Shown: positions 8,623-17,484 of the stretch, piece after piece
Layout of the letters: each line of letters opens with the position of its first letter
Numbering within the stretch: position 1 is the stretch's first letter
Assembly (NCBI GenBank): GCA_900119625.1
Contig: FPKD01000005.1
Span: forward strand, 1 to 64,000
Origin: Olsenella sp. kh2p3
Lineage (GTDB): Bacteria; Actinomycetota; Coriobacteriia; Coriobacteriales; Atopobiaceae
Length of the DNA: 64,000 nt
Direction of reading: 5' to 3'
Notes under the pieces: model-generated
Told to the model about the DNA's origin: nothing
Database searches by the model: none
The model's input: only the letters and a program-made list of their open reading frames with translations
Program-made: the position numbers and the translations under genes

Positions 8623-9783
8623 ATGCCCACGAAGGACACCACGACTCCGGTCAAGATCGTCATGCTCACCGGTTACCTGGGAGCGGGCAAGACCACGCTT
8701 CTCAACCACATCCTTGCCAACGACGAGGGCATTCGCGCCGCCGTCATCGTGAACGACATTGGCGAGATCAACGTCGACGCAAGCCTCATCAAGAACGGCG
8801 GCCTCTCCGCCACGGACAGCCTCATCCCCATGAGCAACGGCTGCATCTGCTGCACGCTTGCCTCCGACCTGGCGCAGCAGCTCACGTCCATCGCCGAGAC
8901 CGGCGACTTCGATTACATCATCATCGAGGCCTCGGGCATCTGCGAGCCCATCCCCATTGCCTACACCATCTCGTCCATCTGCGACCAGACCAAGGGCGGC
9001 ACCGCACCGCTCGACCTGGACAACATTGTGGCCGTGGTCGACTGCGCCCGCATGTACGACGAGTTCAACGGCGGCCACGCCCTTCTCTCCGATGACATCG
9101 AGGAGGACGACGTCGAGAGCCTTCTCATCCAGCAGATCGAGTTCTGCACCACGCTCGTGCTCAACAAGTGCGACCGCGTGACGCCCGAGCAGGTGGCCGA
9201 GCTCAAGGCCATCGTGCGCGGCCTGCAGCCCCACGCGCGTATCGTGGAGGCCGTGAACGGCAACGTCCCCATGGACGAGCTGCTCAACACCGGCCGCTTT
9301 AGCTTTGACGAGGCGTACGGCTCGGCTGCATGGGTGGACGCCATGGAGCACCCCGAAGAGCACGAGAACCCCGAGGTCCTGGAGTATGACGTCTCTACCT
9401 TTGTCTACCAGCGTCGCCAGCCCTTCGACTACCATGCTCTCTCTGAGTTCGTGAACAACTGGCCCGAGTCCGTGATCCGCGTCAAGGGCCTCATGTGGGT
9501 CAACAACGACCCCGACATGTGCTACGTGTTCGAGCAGGCCGGCCAGCAGTTCACCCTCACCGAGAACGGCCAGTGGGCGGCGCTCATGCCGGAAGACGAG
9601 CTCAAGCGCAACATGGAGGAGGTCCCCGAGCTGCGTCGCGACTGGGATCCCAAGGTGGGGGACCGCATGGTTCGCCTCTGCGTGATTGGCCGTCACATGG
9701 ACCGCGAGGCCGTGGAGCGCGGTCTGGACGCCTGCCTCACCACGTGGGAGGGCGAGACGCCTGCCGTCGATGGCCTGGAGTAG
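8623..9783 (+). CDS. CobW/COG0523 family G3E GTPase
   Basis: A 386-residue metal-handling GTPase. It has the P-loop GYLGAGKTT (17-25), the metal-binding CxCC motif at Cys74-Ile-Cys76-Cys77, the EASGICEP switch region and the G4 motif NKCD. A CobW C-terminal domain follows. Family members act as zinc or cobalt chaperones; which metal is used here cannot be read from the sequence, and no zinc-responsive operator was recognised. The next gene starts six bases after the stop. Confidence 0.85.
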   Translation: MPTKDTTTPVKIVMLTGYLGAGKTTLLNHILANDEGIRAAVIVNDIGEINVDASLIKNGGLSATDSLIPMSNGCICCTLASDLAQQLTSIAETGDFDYIIIEASGICEPIPIAYTISSICDQTKGGTAPLDLDNIVAVVDCARMYDEFNGGHALLSDDIEEDDVESLLIQQIEFCTTLVLNKCDRVTPEQVAELKAIVRGLQPHARIVEAVNGNVPMDELLNTGRFSFDEAYGSAAWVDAMEHPEEHENPEVLEYDVSTFVYQRRQPFDYHALSEFVNNWPESVIRVKGLMWVNNDPDMCYVFEQAGQQFTLTENGQWAALMPEDELKRNMEEVPELRRDWDPKVGDRMVRLCVIGRHMDREAVERGLDACLTTWEGETPAVDGLE

Positions 9784-9789
9784 GGCAGC

Positions 9790-10422
9790 ATGGACGAGAG
9801 CGACAAGACGCGCCTGATGGGGAGTGGCGCCGCGGTTGAGAATGACGAGACGCGCGTGATGGGCGACGAGGGCGAGAACGACCTCGACGCCACGGTGTAC
9901 GCGCCGCCTTCGGCCTCCCGCACCGCTGCGGCGCCCCGGCGCGCCCCGGAGCCCGTGCGCAACGCCGTTCCCTCTCCCTCGCAGACGAGCTACTACGGCT
10001 ATGGCTACGGTGGCGCCGCCGGCCGCGATGGACGTGGTGCCCACCGCGGCCCCAACCTCAAGCGAATCACGCTTGTGCTGGTAGGGGCGCTGGTGGCTCT
10101 CATCGTCTTTGCGGTGGTGTCAAGCTGCGTGAGTGACGCCGTGTCGAGCGTGGCCGCCGGTGCCTCAAGCGGCGCCACTTCAACTACAGCTGGCACGACA
10201 ACGAGTACCACCACGCCCACGTCCACGGGAGCCAGCGGCTCCGGCAGTACCGGAGGCTCCACTTCCGGTACAGACACGGGTATCGACCTCGGTGGGATTG
10301 CGGACACCCTGGGAGATGCGGCCACCACCGCGCAGGAGGTCGTGCAGAACGTGGGTGGCGTCGCGCGGGAGGTGGCGTCCCAGCTCCCCTCCCAGGTCAA
10401 GGGGCTTCTCTCCTCTCGCTAG
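9790..10422 (+). CDS. Single-pass membrane protein with Ser/Thr/Gly-rich segment
   Basis: A 210-residue protein not recognised as a known family. Residues 1-90 are hydrophilic and contain two similar acidic stretches (KTRLMGSGA and ETRVMGDEG). One membrane segment, LVLVGALVALIVFAVV, follows at about 96-115, then a Ser/Thr/Gly-rich stretch (about 125-160) and an amphipathic end. No lipobox or cleavable signal is seen. It lies six bases downstream of the CobW-like gene, suggesting an operon. Confidence 0.6.
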   Translation: MDESDKTRLMGSGAAVENDETRVMGDEGENDLDATVYAPPSASRTAAAPRRAPEPVRNAVPSPSQTSYYGYGYGGAAGRDGRGAHRGPNLKRITLVLVGALVALIVFAVVSSCVSDAVSSVAAGASSGATSTTAGTTTSTTTPTSTGASGSGSTGGSTSGTDTGIDLGGIADTLGDAATTAQEVVQNVGGVAREVASQLPSQVKGLLSSR

Positions 10423-10471
10423 GCCCTGCGCGGGCCCGCGATTGCCTGTGGTTGGGGCACTTTGGGATCTT

Positions 10472-10517
10472 GCAGATTCCGATTGGTTAGCGGCCCCTAG
10501 CCGATCGGAATCTGCAC
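10472..10517. terminator. Palindrome after the 9.8-kb gene
   Basis: TGCAGATTCCGAT at the left pairs with ATCGGAATCTGCA at the right around a loop containing CGGCCCCTAGCC. The sequence CGATTGGTTAGCG in its left half recurs about 70 bases later (near 10550), so a partial second copy is present. Probably a terminator or a member of the dispersed palindromes. Confidence 0.5.
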
Positions 10518-10593
10518 GTTTGTCTCGCCGCACCCTTTAGCCTGCAATTTTCGATTGGTTAGCGATTCCGGCGCTCGGCCTGCAACCTTGGGA

Positions 10594-10665
10594 GCGCTAC
10601 ACATTCGGCCGACGAATCTGTATCGACCTGCGCGCGCCACACAATCGGTCCCGAATGTGTGGCGC
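10594..10665 (+). repeat. 72-nt palindromic repeat, copy 1 (GCGCTACACATTCGG family)
   Basis: Arms GCGCTACACATTCGG (10594-10608) and CCGAATGTGTGGCGC (10651-10665) with TGTATCGACCTG in the loop. A second copy of exactly the same length lies inverted at 63905-63976. It sits in the 377-base gap before the adenine deaminase gene; 10666-10799 presumably holds that gene's promoter but no convincing -35/-10 pair was found. Confidence 0.75.
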
Positions 10666-10799
10666 GCATTCTTGTTTGAGTAGGCCTCCGGTAACACCGA
10701 GCAAACCTTTGTCCGCCGCTCGCAGAATTGTTGCTGCACTGCAACACAGGGCTGGTAACGTTTTGACAATTTAAAAGTCGGGCGTCGAGAGGGGCTGTC

Positions 10800-12626
10800 A
10801 TGCTCAATCGCTTTTGCAAGAGTCCGTTGTGGGAATGCAACCGTACGCTCATCCGCGTGGCACAGGGCCAAGAGCCCGCTGACCTTGTCATTCGTCACGC
10901 CCGGCTGGTAAGCGTCACCACGCACGAGGTCCTCGAGGACGCAGACATCGCCGTTGCCGCGGGGCGCGTAGCCTACTTGGGCATTGGCGGCCACACGGCC
11001 GAGCACTGCATTGGCGAGAAGACCGCCGTCATCGATGCCGCTGGCCGCTACGTGGCACCGGGCTTCATGGACGGCCACATCCATGTGGAGTCTGCTATGG
11101 TGGGCCCCTCCGAGTACGCCCGCGCCGTGGTGCCGCATGGCACAACCGGCATCTACTGGGACCCGCACGAGGCCATGAACGTCGCTGGCCTGCCGGCGCT
11201 GAAGGAGCTCATCCGCGACTCCGAGCGCGTGCCGCTCAAGTGCATGGTCACGCCGGGCTCGTGCGTGCCCGCGGTGCCGGGCTTTGAGGACACCGGTTCC
11301 AAGATTGATGCCAAGGACATCCGCGAGACCATGGGCTGGGACGCTGTGGTGGGCCTTGGTGAGATGATGAACGACCCAGGCGTCCTTGCCTGCGACGAGG
11401 GCCCGCTCTCTGAGATGGACGAGACCCTCAAGGCCGACAAGACCCTGACCGGCCACTTCACCGTGCCGGACACGGACCGCCAGCTCAACGCCTACATCGC
11501 CTCCGGTATCTCCTGCTGCCACGAGTCCATCACGCGCGAAGAGGCGCTCGCCAAGCTCCGCCTGGGCCAGTATGCGCAGCTGCGCGAGGGTTCCGCCTGG
11601 CAGAACCTCAAGGAGCTGGCCCACGTCATCACCGAGAACAACATCGATACGCGCCACGTGAACCTTGTCTCTGATGACAACCATCCCGAGACCCTGGTCT
11701 CCGAGGGCCACCTCGACCGTATCCTGCGCAAGGCCGTGGGCTATGGCATCGATCCTGTCTCGGCAATCCAGATGGTCACGATCAACGTGGCAGACTGTTT
11801 TGGCATGTCGCGCGACCTGGGCTCCGTCACGCCTGGCAAGTGCGCCGACCTCGTGATTCTCGAGGACCTCAAGGACTTCCACGTGACGCACACCTTCATC
11901 GACGGCGAGCTTGTGGCCCAAGACGGCGCGGCGCTCTTCTCGCCAGAGCCCTACCCCTGGCCCAACTTCATGTTCAACTCCATGCACGTGGCGGCAGATA
12001 TCAAGCCTGAGACCTTCCGCATCCCCGCCGTTCATGCGGACGGCTCGCCCATCATGGCAGACCGCGCGCTGGTGCGCGTGATGACCTCGAGCGCCGGCTC
12101 CACCATCACCAAGGAGGAGCACCTCGAGGTGCCCGTGGTCGACGGCTGCCTGGAGTGCTCGCCCGCGGACGACATCCTGAAGGCCTTTGTCTTCGAGCGC
12201 CATCACAACACGGGCTCGTTTGCCTACGGGTTTGCCAAGGGCTTTGGCATCCATGGTGCGCTTGCGCAGACTGTTGCCCACGATGCCCATAACCTGCTGG
12301 TCATTGGCGATAACGATGAGGACATGGCACTGGCGGCAAGTCTTCTTGTGGACTGCGGCGGAGGCGAGGTTGCCGTTGAGGACGGCAAGGTGCTTGGCCA
12401 GGTGAAGCTGCCCATTCTCGGCCTCATGAGCCCCAAGAGCGTGGAAGAGGTCGCCGCAGAGGTCCGTGGCGCCGAGGCCGCCTGGGCAAAGATGGGCTGC
12501 ACGATGCCCTCGCCGTTCATGACCATGGCGCTTCTCTCGCTTGCCTGCATCCCAGACCTGCGGCTTACCAACCGAGGCTACGTGGACTGCCACACGTACC
12601 AGTTTGTGCCGGTGGTTGTGGAGTAG
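10800..12626 (+). CDS. ade: Adenine deaminase
   Basis: Converts adenine to hypoxanthine and ammonia for purine salvage. The 608-residue protein has the amidohydrolase metal motif GFMDGHIHVES near residue 95, GHF, CCHESIT, SDDNHPE and the C-terminal adenine deaminase domain. Length fits the family (about 570-610). It stands alone between two hairpins. The start at 10800 has only the moderate site GAGAGGGG before it. Confidence 0.9.
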   Translation: MLNRFCKSPLWECNRTLIRVAQGQEPADLVIRHARLVSVTTHEVLEDADIAVAAGRVAYLGIGGHTAEHCIGEKTAVIDAAGRYVAPGFMDGHIHVESAMVGPSEYARAVVPHGTTGIYWDPHEAMNVAGLPALKELIRDSERVPLKCMVTPGSCVPAVPGFEDTGSKIDAKDIRETMGWDAVVGLGEMMNDPGVLACDEGPLSEMDETLKADKTLTGHFTVPDTDRQLNAYIASGISCCHESITREEALAKLRLGQYAQLREGSAWQNLKELAHVITENNIDTRHVNLVSDDNHPETLVSEGHLDRILRKAVGYGIDPVSAIQMVTINVADCFGMSRDLGSVTPGKCADLVILEDLKDFHVTHTFIDGELVAQDGAALFSPEPYPWPNFMFNSMHVAADIKPETFRIPAVHADGSPIMADRALVRVMTSSAGSTITKEEHLEVPVVDGCLECSPADDILKAFVFERHHNTGSFAYGFAKGFGIHGALAQTVAHDAHNLLVIGDNDEDMALAASLLVDCGGGEVAVEDGKVLGQVKLPILGLMSPKSVEEVAAEVRGAEAAWAKMGCTMPSPFMTMALLSLACIPDLRLTNRGYVDCHTYQFVPVVVE

Positions 12627-12634
12627 GACGAGAA

Positions 12635-12669
12635 GGCCGCGCGTGCCGGGGTGCCCGGTCCGCGCGGCC
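12635..12669. terminator. Bidirectional terminator hairpin
   Basis: GGCCGCGCG (12635-12643) pairs with CGCGCGGCC (12661-12669) between the convergent adenine deaminase and YfbR-like genes. Confidence 0.55.
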
Positions 12670-12695
12670 GCTGCGGTCGTCGTTGCGCTGCGCGC

Positions 12696-13298
12696 CTAGA
12701 GCAGCTGGTCGAGCGTCTTGCCGTAGCTGGGGAGAAACTCCGCCACGAAGTCCGCGACCTCGGGCATCTGCGCGGCCATCTCGTCCACCTTGGCGCGGAT
12801 GCCCTTCTCGGCAGTCTTGAACTCGGCGTTTCCGGACTGCGCCTCGTCGACGCACTTGATGAGTGCCGAGATTTTGTCGGCGGCTTTCACCAGGCGTCGC
12901 AGGTAGACGTCGTCCTCGTCTGCTGGGTCGCCACGGAAGATCGCCTCGTAGGTGGGACGCAGGTCTTCTGGCAGCGTGTCGAGCAGCGTGTCCTCGGCGC
13001 TTCTCTCCACATCCTTGTAGGCGTCGCGGATGCCGCGGTTGGCGTACTTCACGGGCGTGGGCATGTCGCCGGTCACGATCTCTGTTGTGTCGTGGAAGAG
13101 GCCGATAAGCGCGGCCTTCTCGGCGTCAAGGTGGCGTCCGTGGCGGACGTTGCCCAGGGTTGCCAGGCCGTGCGCGATGGCAGCAACCTCGAGCGAGTGC
13201 TCGGAGAGGTTCTCCGGGCGGGCGCTGCGCATGAGTGCCCAGCGCTCGATGTACTTCATCCTCGAGACGATAGCGAAGAACGTGGACTGTTCAGTCAT
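12696..13298 (-). CDS. yfbR: HD-domain 5'-deoxynucleotidase, YfbR-like
   Basis: A 200-residue HD-superfamily phosphohydrolase that would dephosphorylate deoxynucleoside 5'-monophosphates. The metal ligands are seen in SEHSLEVA (His), GLFHDTTE (His-Asp) and the later VKAADKIS. It starts MTEQSTFFAIVSRMKYIERW, the usual YfbR start, behind GGGAGGAGGG. It is divergent from the reductase gene at 13380, the 81-base gap being largely filled by a palindrome. Confidence 0.85.
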   Translation of the reverse strand: MTEQSTFFAIVSRMKYIERWALMRSARPENLSEHSLEVAAIAHGLATLGNVRHGRHLDAEKAALIGLFHDTTEIVTGDMPTPVKYANRGIRDAYKDVERSAEDTLLDTLPEDLRPTYEAIFRGDPADEDDVYLRRLVKAADKISALIKCVDEAQSGNAEFKTAEKGIRAKVDEMAAQMPEVADFVAEFLPSYGKTLDQLL

Positions 13299-13325
13299 GG
13301 CAATCCCTCCTCCCAGAATGGTACG

Positions 13326-13366
13326 CTCGGATGAGACAAAGGGACAGTCCCTTTGTCTCATCCGAG
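13326..13366. repeat. ATGAGACAAAGGGA palindrome, copy 1
   Basis: A perfect 20-bp inverted repeat with a one-base loop; the arm ends GGATGAGACAAAGGGAC. It lies in the divergent promoter region of yfbR and the flavodoxin-like gene. Related copies at 13999-14031, 47251-47297 and 53862-53892. Confidence 0.85.
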
Positions 13367-13379
13367 AGAGGGAACGCAC

Positions 13380-14003
13380 ATGAAGGTCCTTATGCTCAAC
13401 GGGGGTATTAGCCCCAAGGGGAACACCGGCATCGCGCTTGCGGAGATTGGCCGCACGCTTGCTGAGCAGGGCATAGACTCCGAGGTCTATCACCTACCGC
13501 TTACGCCCGCGCGCGACTGCGTGAGCTGTGGCAAGTGCTCCAAGCTTGGTCATTGCATCTTTGATGACGACGGCGTGAACGAGTTTGTCGAGAAGGCCGC
13601 CTCAGCCGACGGTTTTGTCTTTGGCACGCCCGTCTACTACGCGCACCCCGCAGGTCGCGTGCTGTCCTTCCTCGACCGCGTCTTCTACAGCGAGAGCGGC
13701 CAGTTTGCCTTCAAGCCGGGCGCCTGCGTGACCGTGGCGCGCCGCGGTGGCTGCACCGCGTCGTTTGACGTGATGAACAAGTACTTTGGCATCGCCAACA
13801 TGATCACCGTGGGCTCGTCGTACTGGAACATGGTCTACGGCGCCAAGACCGGCGAGGCCGCGCTGGACGTCGAGGGCATGAAGACCATGCGCAACCTGGG
13901 GCGCAACATGGCGTGGCTGCTCAAGAGCATCGAGGCTGGCCGTGCCGCCGGCGTGCCCGCGCCCGAGGTCGAGGGCGGTTCCTGGATGAACTTCATCCGA
14001 TGA
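13380..14003 (+). CDS. Flavodoxin-like NAD(P)H-dependent FMN reductase
   Basis: A 207-residue iron-sulfur flavoprotein/FMN reductase-like protein. It starts MKVLMLNGGISPKGNTG, the FMN phosphate-binding loop of this family, followed by DCVSCGKCSKLGHC, a Cys-rich segment near residues 40-53 found in multi-cysteine NADPH-dependent FMN reductases, and GTPVYYAHPAG which contacts FMN. Substrate is unknown. Its TGA stop is formed by the tip of the palindrome at 13999-14031. Confidence 0.8.
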   Translation: MKVLMLNGGISPKGNTGIALAEIGRTLAEQGIDSEVYHLPLTPARDCVSCGKCSKLGHCIFDDDGVNEFVEKAASADGFVFGTPVYYAHPAGRVLSFLDRVFYSESGQFAFKPGACVTVARRGGCTASFDVMNKYFGIANMITVGSSYWNMVYGAKTGEAALDVEGMKTMRNLGRNMAWLLKSIEAGRAAGVPAPEVEGGSWMNFIR

Positions 14004-14031
14004 GACAAAGGGAAACTCCCTTTGTCTCATC
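13999..14031. repeat. ATGAGACAAAGGGA palindrome, copy 2 (provides two stop codons)
   Basis: GATGAGACAAAGGGA (13999-14013) and its complement (14017-14031) around a 3-base loop. The TGA at 14001-14003 ends the plus-strand reductase gene and the TGA read on the minus strand at 14029-14027 ends ecfT, so both convergent genes stop inside the repeat. Confidence 0.85.
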
Positions 14032-14821
14032 CCAGCGTGACGAGTAGGGCGACTAGGGCCGCTGTGGCGGCAAAGGCCACGGCGTCACGCGCGCCAAAGT
14101 GCAGCGGGTGCCAGTGCGAGCGCGTGCCGCCGCTCTCGTAGCAGCGCGCATCGAGGGCGCGCGCGAGGTCGTCGGCATGGTTCATCGAGCTTGCCATGAG
14201 CGCCACAAGCACCGAGCCCACTGCGCGAAGGCGCCGGCCCAGGCTGCCGCGCGCCACCTCGCCACCGCGCGCAACCTGGGCGTCCATGATGGCCGAGGCG
14301 TCGTTTGCCAGCGTGGGGATAAAGCGCAGCATGAGCGAGAAGACCATGGCCAGCTCGTGGCCGGGAAGGCCCAGCCTGGTGAGCGGCGAGCATGCGGCGT
14401 CGAAGGCGTCGCCCAGCTCGGTGGGCGTGGTGGTGAGCAGAAGCAGCGCGCCAACCACGATGGCGGCAAACACGCGCACCGGATAGAGCACCGCCGACCA
14501 CGTGCCGCCCGTGGTTATCGTGATGGGTCCCGCGGCGAGAAGCACGCTGCCATCGCGAATGAGCAGCAGGTTGAAGACTGCAAGGATGAGAAGCACCCAG
14601 AGCACGCCTCGCACGGACGAGAGGACCTCGCCAGCCGGGACGCGCGCCGCAAGAAGCAGCGCGAGCACGCTGGCCGCAAGCGCCGCCAGCCCAAGCGGGG
14701 AGTGCACGAAGAACGTGGCAATCATGAGCGCCAGAGCGCAGGCCGTCTTGGTGCGGGGGTCAAGCCGGTGGATGGTGGAGTCTGCGGCGTAGTACTGGCC
14801 CACGGAGATGCGAAGTGCCAT
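14027..14821 (-). CDS. ecfT: ECF transporter transmembrane (T) component
   Basis: A 264-residue membrane protein, the energy-coupling T subunit that links the S component to the ATPases. It starts MALRISVGQYYAADSTIHRLDPRTK, the typical EcfT opening, has several membrane segments and coupling-helix motifs near ARGGEVARG and ALDARCY. Gene order riboswitch-ribU-ecfA-ecfT with gaps of only 0-2 bases places it in the riboflavin uptake operon. Confidence 0.9.
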   Translation of the reverse strand: MALRISVGQYYAADSTIHRLDPRTKTACALALMIATFFVHSPLGLAALAASVLALLLAARVPAGEVLSSVRGVLWVLLILAVFNLLLIRDGSVLLAAGPITITTGGTWSAVLYPVRVFAAIVVGALLLLTTTPTELGDAFDAACSPLTRLGLPGHELAMVFSLMLRFIPTLANDASAIMDAQVARGGEVARGSLGRRLRAVGSVLVALMASSMNHADDLARALDARCYESGGTRSHWHPLHFGARDAVAFAATAALVALLVTLG

Positions 14822-14823
14822 GG

Positions 14824-16683
14824 CTACTCGTCCCTCCCGTCGGCTGTTGCGGACGTACCGGCCGCGCTAGGAGCGCTGGGCTTGTCGGCTGCGCCAGCCG
14901 CGTCGGCGATGGCGTCTGCCAGGGCCTCGTTGGTGAGCGGGTCTCCCAGAGGTGCGCAGCCTGCATCCTCCAGAGCCCGCGCAAACGCAAGCGGGTGAGG
15001 GATGCCCAGCCCCATGTCGTGGAGCTTCTCGGCGTTGTCTGCCAAGAAGACCTGAGCCGGCGTGCCCGTGAGCACCACGCGTCCGCCATCGAGCACGGCC
15101 ACGAGGTCTGCCCACGCGGCGTCCTCCATCGCGTGCGTGACCTCGACAAGCGTAGTACCGGCGGCGTTGAGGCCGTCGAGTATGCGCCGCAGCTTGCGGC
15201 GGCCCCGCGGGTCAAGGCCGGCGGTCGGCTCGTCCAAGACGAGAAGGTCTGGCTCCATGGCGAGGATGCCGGCAAGCGCGCAGAGGCGCTGCTGTCCTCC
15301 GGAGAGCTGGAACGGCGAGGCGTCGTCCTTGCCCGCAAGACCCACGAGGTCAAGCGCACGCCTCACGCGCTGGTCCACCTCGCTAGGAGAAAGTCCCAGG
15401 TTGGATGGGCCATAGGCCACATCCCGCGCCACGGTCTCCGCAAAGAGCTGGCGTTCCGGGCGCTGCATCACGTAGCCCACGCGGCCATGGAGCCGGCGAC
15501 GGTCGCGACGCTCTGCCGTGGAGATGCCATCCACCTCAATGCGCCCCTGGTCAGGCACCTCGAGTGCCGCAATGAGTCGCAGCAGCGTGGACTTCCCCGA
15601 GCCCGTCTGTCCCACCAGCGCAACGTGCGCGCCACGCGGCACGTCGAGCGCCACGCCGTCAAGGGCTGCGGGCGCGGCGTCCGCGCGGCGTCGGCGGCGG
15701 GACTGCTCGTACGAGAAGCGCACGTCCTCCGCGCGCACCACGGGTGCTGCGGAGGTGTGAGATGCAGAACCGGGCGCAGCGGCTACACGCCCAGCGCGGT
15801 GGCCGCGCGTTCTTCTCGCCAGGTCGGCGAGAAGCGCGTCCTCGTCGCAGGTCCAAGAGACGTCCAGCCCGCGCTCGCGCAGCTGCGAGGAGAGCTGTCC
15901 GGCGAAGGGCTCCTCTAGGCCCAGGCCGCGTACCTCCTCTACGTGCGAGAAGACCTCCTGCGGCGTTCCTGCCAGGGCAACGTGGCCGTGGTCGAGCACC
16001 ACCACACGATCTGCGCCAAGCGCCTCGTCCATGAAGTGCGTTACGTGGACCACGGTGCAGCCCACGCCACGGAGCTTCTCGACAACCTTCATGACCGAGC
16101 GCCTCCCGCGCACGTCGAGCGAGGACGAGGGCTCATCGAGCACCAGCACGCGAGGCTCCATGGCAAGCGCGCCGGCAATGGTCACGCGCTGGCGCTGGCC
16201 GCCGGAGAGGCGCGCCGGGTCCGCCTTGGCATAGCGCTCCATGGCAACGCGGTGCAGCTCGCGGCGAACCAGGTGCTCGATTCTCTCGGGTGGAAGGCCG
16301 AGGTTCTCGGGCCCAAATGCCACGTCCTCCTCGACCACGCTGGTCACAATCTGGTCCTCGGGGTTCTGGAAGACAAGCCCCAGCTTGCGGCGGGCGCGGC
16401 GGTAGGCGTCAAAGTCTGCGGAGCCGGCCGCAAAGACCTTCTCGCCCACAAGCGTGACCTCGCCAGCGTCTGGGGCGAGAAGCCCGCAGATGACCGATGC
16501 CAGCGTGGACTTTCCGGAACCGTTGGCACCCAGGACGCAGAGGCGCTCGCCTTGGCGCACGTCGAGCGAGACGTTATCAAGCGCCCGCAGGTCGCCATAG
16601 GCAAGCGTCACGTGCGCGAGCGAGACGATGGGCGTCTCGCTCGCGTTTGCGCTGGTAGTCGTGGTTGCGGCCGGCTGTGCCAT
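14824..16683 (-). CDS. ecfA: Fused ECF transporter ATPases (EcfA-EcfA')
   Basis: A 619-residue protein with two complete ABC ATPase domains. Domain 1 has Walker A GANGSGKST (52-60), LSGGQRQRV and VLVLDEPSSSLD; domain 2, after a basic linker RRRRRAD near residue 340, has GQTGSGKST, LSGGQQRLC and LLVLDEPTAGLD. Most ECF systems encode these as two proteins; the fusion is known in some Actinobacteria and gives the fixed heterodimer. The final 40 residues are Ala/Ser-rich. It directly abuts ribU. Confidence 0.92.
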   Translation of the reverse strand: MAQPAATTTTSANASETPIVSLAHVTLAYGDLRALDNVSLDVRQGERLCVLGANGSGKSTLASVICGLLAPDAGEVTLVGEKVFAAGSADFDAYRRARRKLGLVFQNPEDQIVTSVVEEDVAFGPENLGLPPERIEHLVRRELHRVAMERYAKADPARLSGGQRQRVTIAGALAMEPRVLVLDEPSSSLDVRGRRSVMKVVEKLRGVGCTVVHVTHFMDEALGADRVVVLDHGHVALAGTPQEVFSHVEEVRGLGLEEPFAGQLSSQLRERGLDVSWTCDEDALLADLARRTRGHRAGRVAAAPGSASHTSAAPVVRAEDVRFSYEQSRRRRRADAAPAALDGVALDVPRGAHVALVGQTGSGKSTLLRLIAALEVPDQGRIEVDGISTAERRDRRRLHGRVGYVMQRPERQLFAETVARDVAYGPSNLGLSPSEVDQRVRRALDLVGLAGKDDASPFQLSGGQQRLCALAGILAMEPDLLVLDEPTAGLDPRGRRKLRRILDGLNAAGTTLVEVTHAMEDAAWADLVAVLDGGRVVLTGTPAQVFLADNAEKLHDMGLGIPHPLAFARALEDAGCAPLGDPLTNEALADAIADAAGAADKPSAPSAAGTSATADGRDE

Positions 16684-17286
16684 CTAGCGGGCGTCTCCTG
16701 CGTTGGGGACCTCGATGCCCATGGCCTTGAAGGCGGGCCTCATGATGAGGACAAACACGATGCAGTTGATGACAATCTTGATAAGGTTGAAGGGCAGCAG
16801 CGCCGGCACGATGAGGTCGATGACCGCGTCGAGCGGCATGCCGGTGTAGAACGGCGTCACGATGAGATTGCCCACGATGCAGGCGACCAGGCAAACGATG
16901 CCACCAACCACAAGGCCAAGCACCGCTCCGCGCATGGTGCACTGCCTGCGGTAGATGAGAGACGCGGGCATGACCAGTGAGAACGTGGCCAGGATCGCCA
17001 TGATCACGCCATAGACGCCGCTTGCCGTGGCGATGTGCACCAGGTACGGAATGACCGAGACCACGGCTCCCGTGGCAGGTCCAAACGCAAAGCCCGCGAT
17101 GAGCGCCACGATGCCCGAGGGGTCGTACTTGAGCCACGTGACGCCGGGCAGGATGGGAAACTCAAGCAGCAGCGTGCAGATGGCGGCCATGGCGCAGAGA
17201 AGCGCGGTTACCGCGATGCGCCGGGTGTCCCAGCCCGATGCTGCGTGCGTGGAGTGGCTTGCGTTGCGTGATGAAGTGGGTACCAT
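16684..17286 (-). CDS. ribU: Riboflavin ECF transporter S component
   Basis: A 200-residue, roughly six-helix membrane protein that binds riboflavin. The RibU motif KYDPSG is at residues 53-58 after LEFPILPGVTWL. The FMN riboswitch directly upstream confirms the substrate independently. The ATG at 17286 follows GGAGAAG. Together with the fused ATPases and EcfT it makes a complete dedicated riboflavin importer. Confidence 0.93.
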   Translation of the reverse strand: MVPTSSRNASHSTHAASGWDTRRIAVTALLCAMAAICTLLLEFPILPGVTWLKYDPSGIVALIAGFAFGPATGAVVSVIPYLVHIATASGVYGVIMAILATFSLVMPASLIYRRQCTMRGAVLGLVVGGIVCLVACIVGNLIVTPFYTGMPLDAVIDLIVPALLPFNLIKIVINCIVFVLIMRPAFKAMGIEVPNAGDAR

Positions 17287-17300
17287 AATGGCTTCTCCGT

Positions 17301-17429
17301 TTCTTCCATCCGGACTGTAACCGTTGGTCCTGGAATCTCACCAGGTCAGCCGCCTTTTTAGCGGGTCGCGGACTTCGCGCGCCTGCGCGTCACCACCAGT
17401 GGGGAATCTCACCCCGCCCTGAAACTGTC
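17301..17429 (-). promoter_or_regulatory. FMN riboswitch (RFN element)
   Basis: On the minus strand the conserved RFN blocks appear in order: TTTCAGGGCGGGGTGAGAT, CCCCACTGGTGGTGACG, AAGTCCGCGACCCGC, CTGACCTGGTGAGATTCC and ACAGTCCGGATGGAAGAAA. It ends 14 bases before ribU. With FMN bound it would switch off riboflavin uptake; the short distance to the ribosome site favours translational control. Confidence 0.95.
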
Positions 17430-17484
17430 AGCCGAACTATAGCACTTGAGAGGGAGCATGCAAGCGGCGAGCGCAGCGGGGAAG

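Noticed and set aside
14099..14998. Plus-strand genes opposite the riboflavin transporter operon
   Set aside because: They lie antisense to clear ECF genes and show biased, low-complexity composition.
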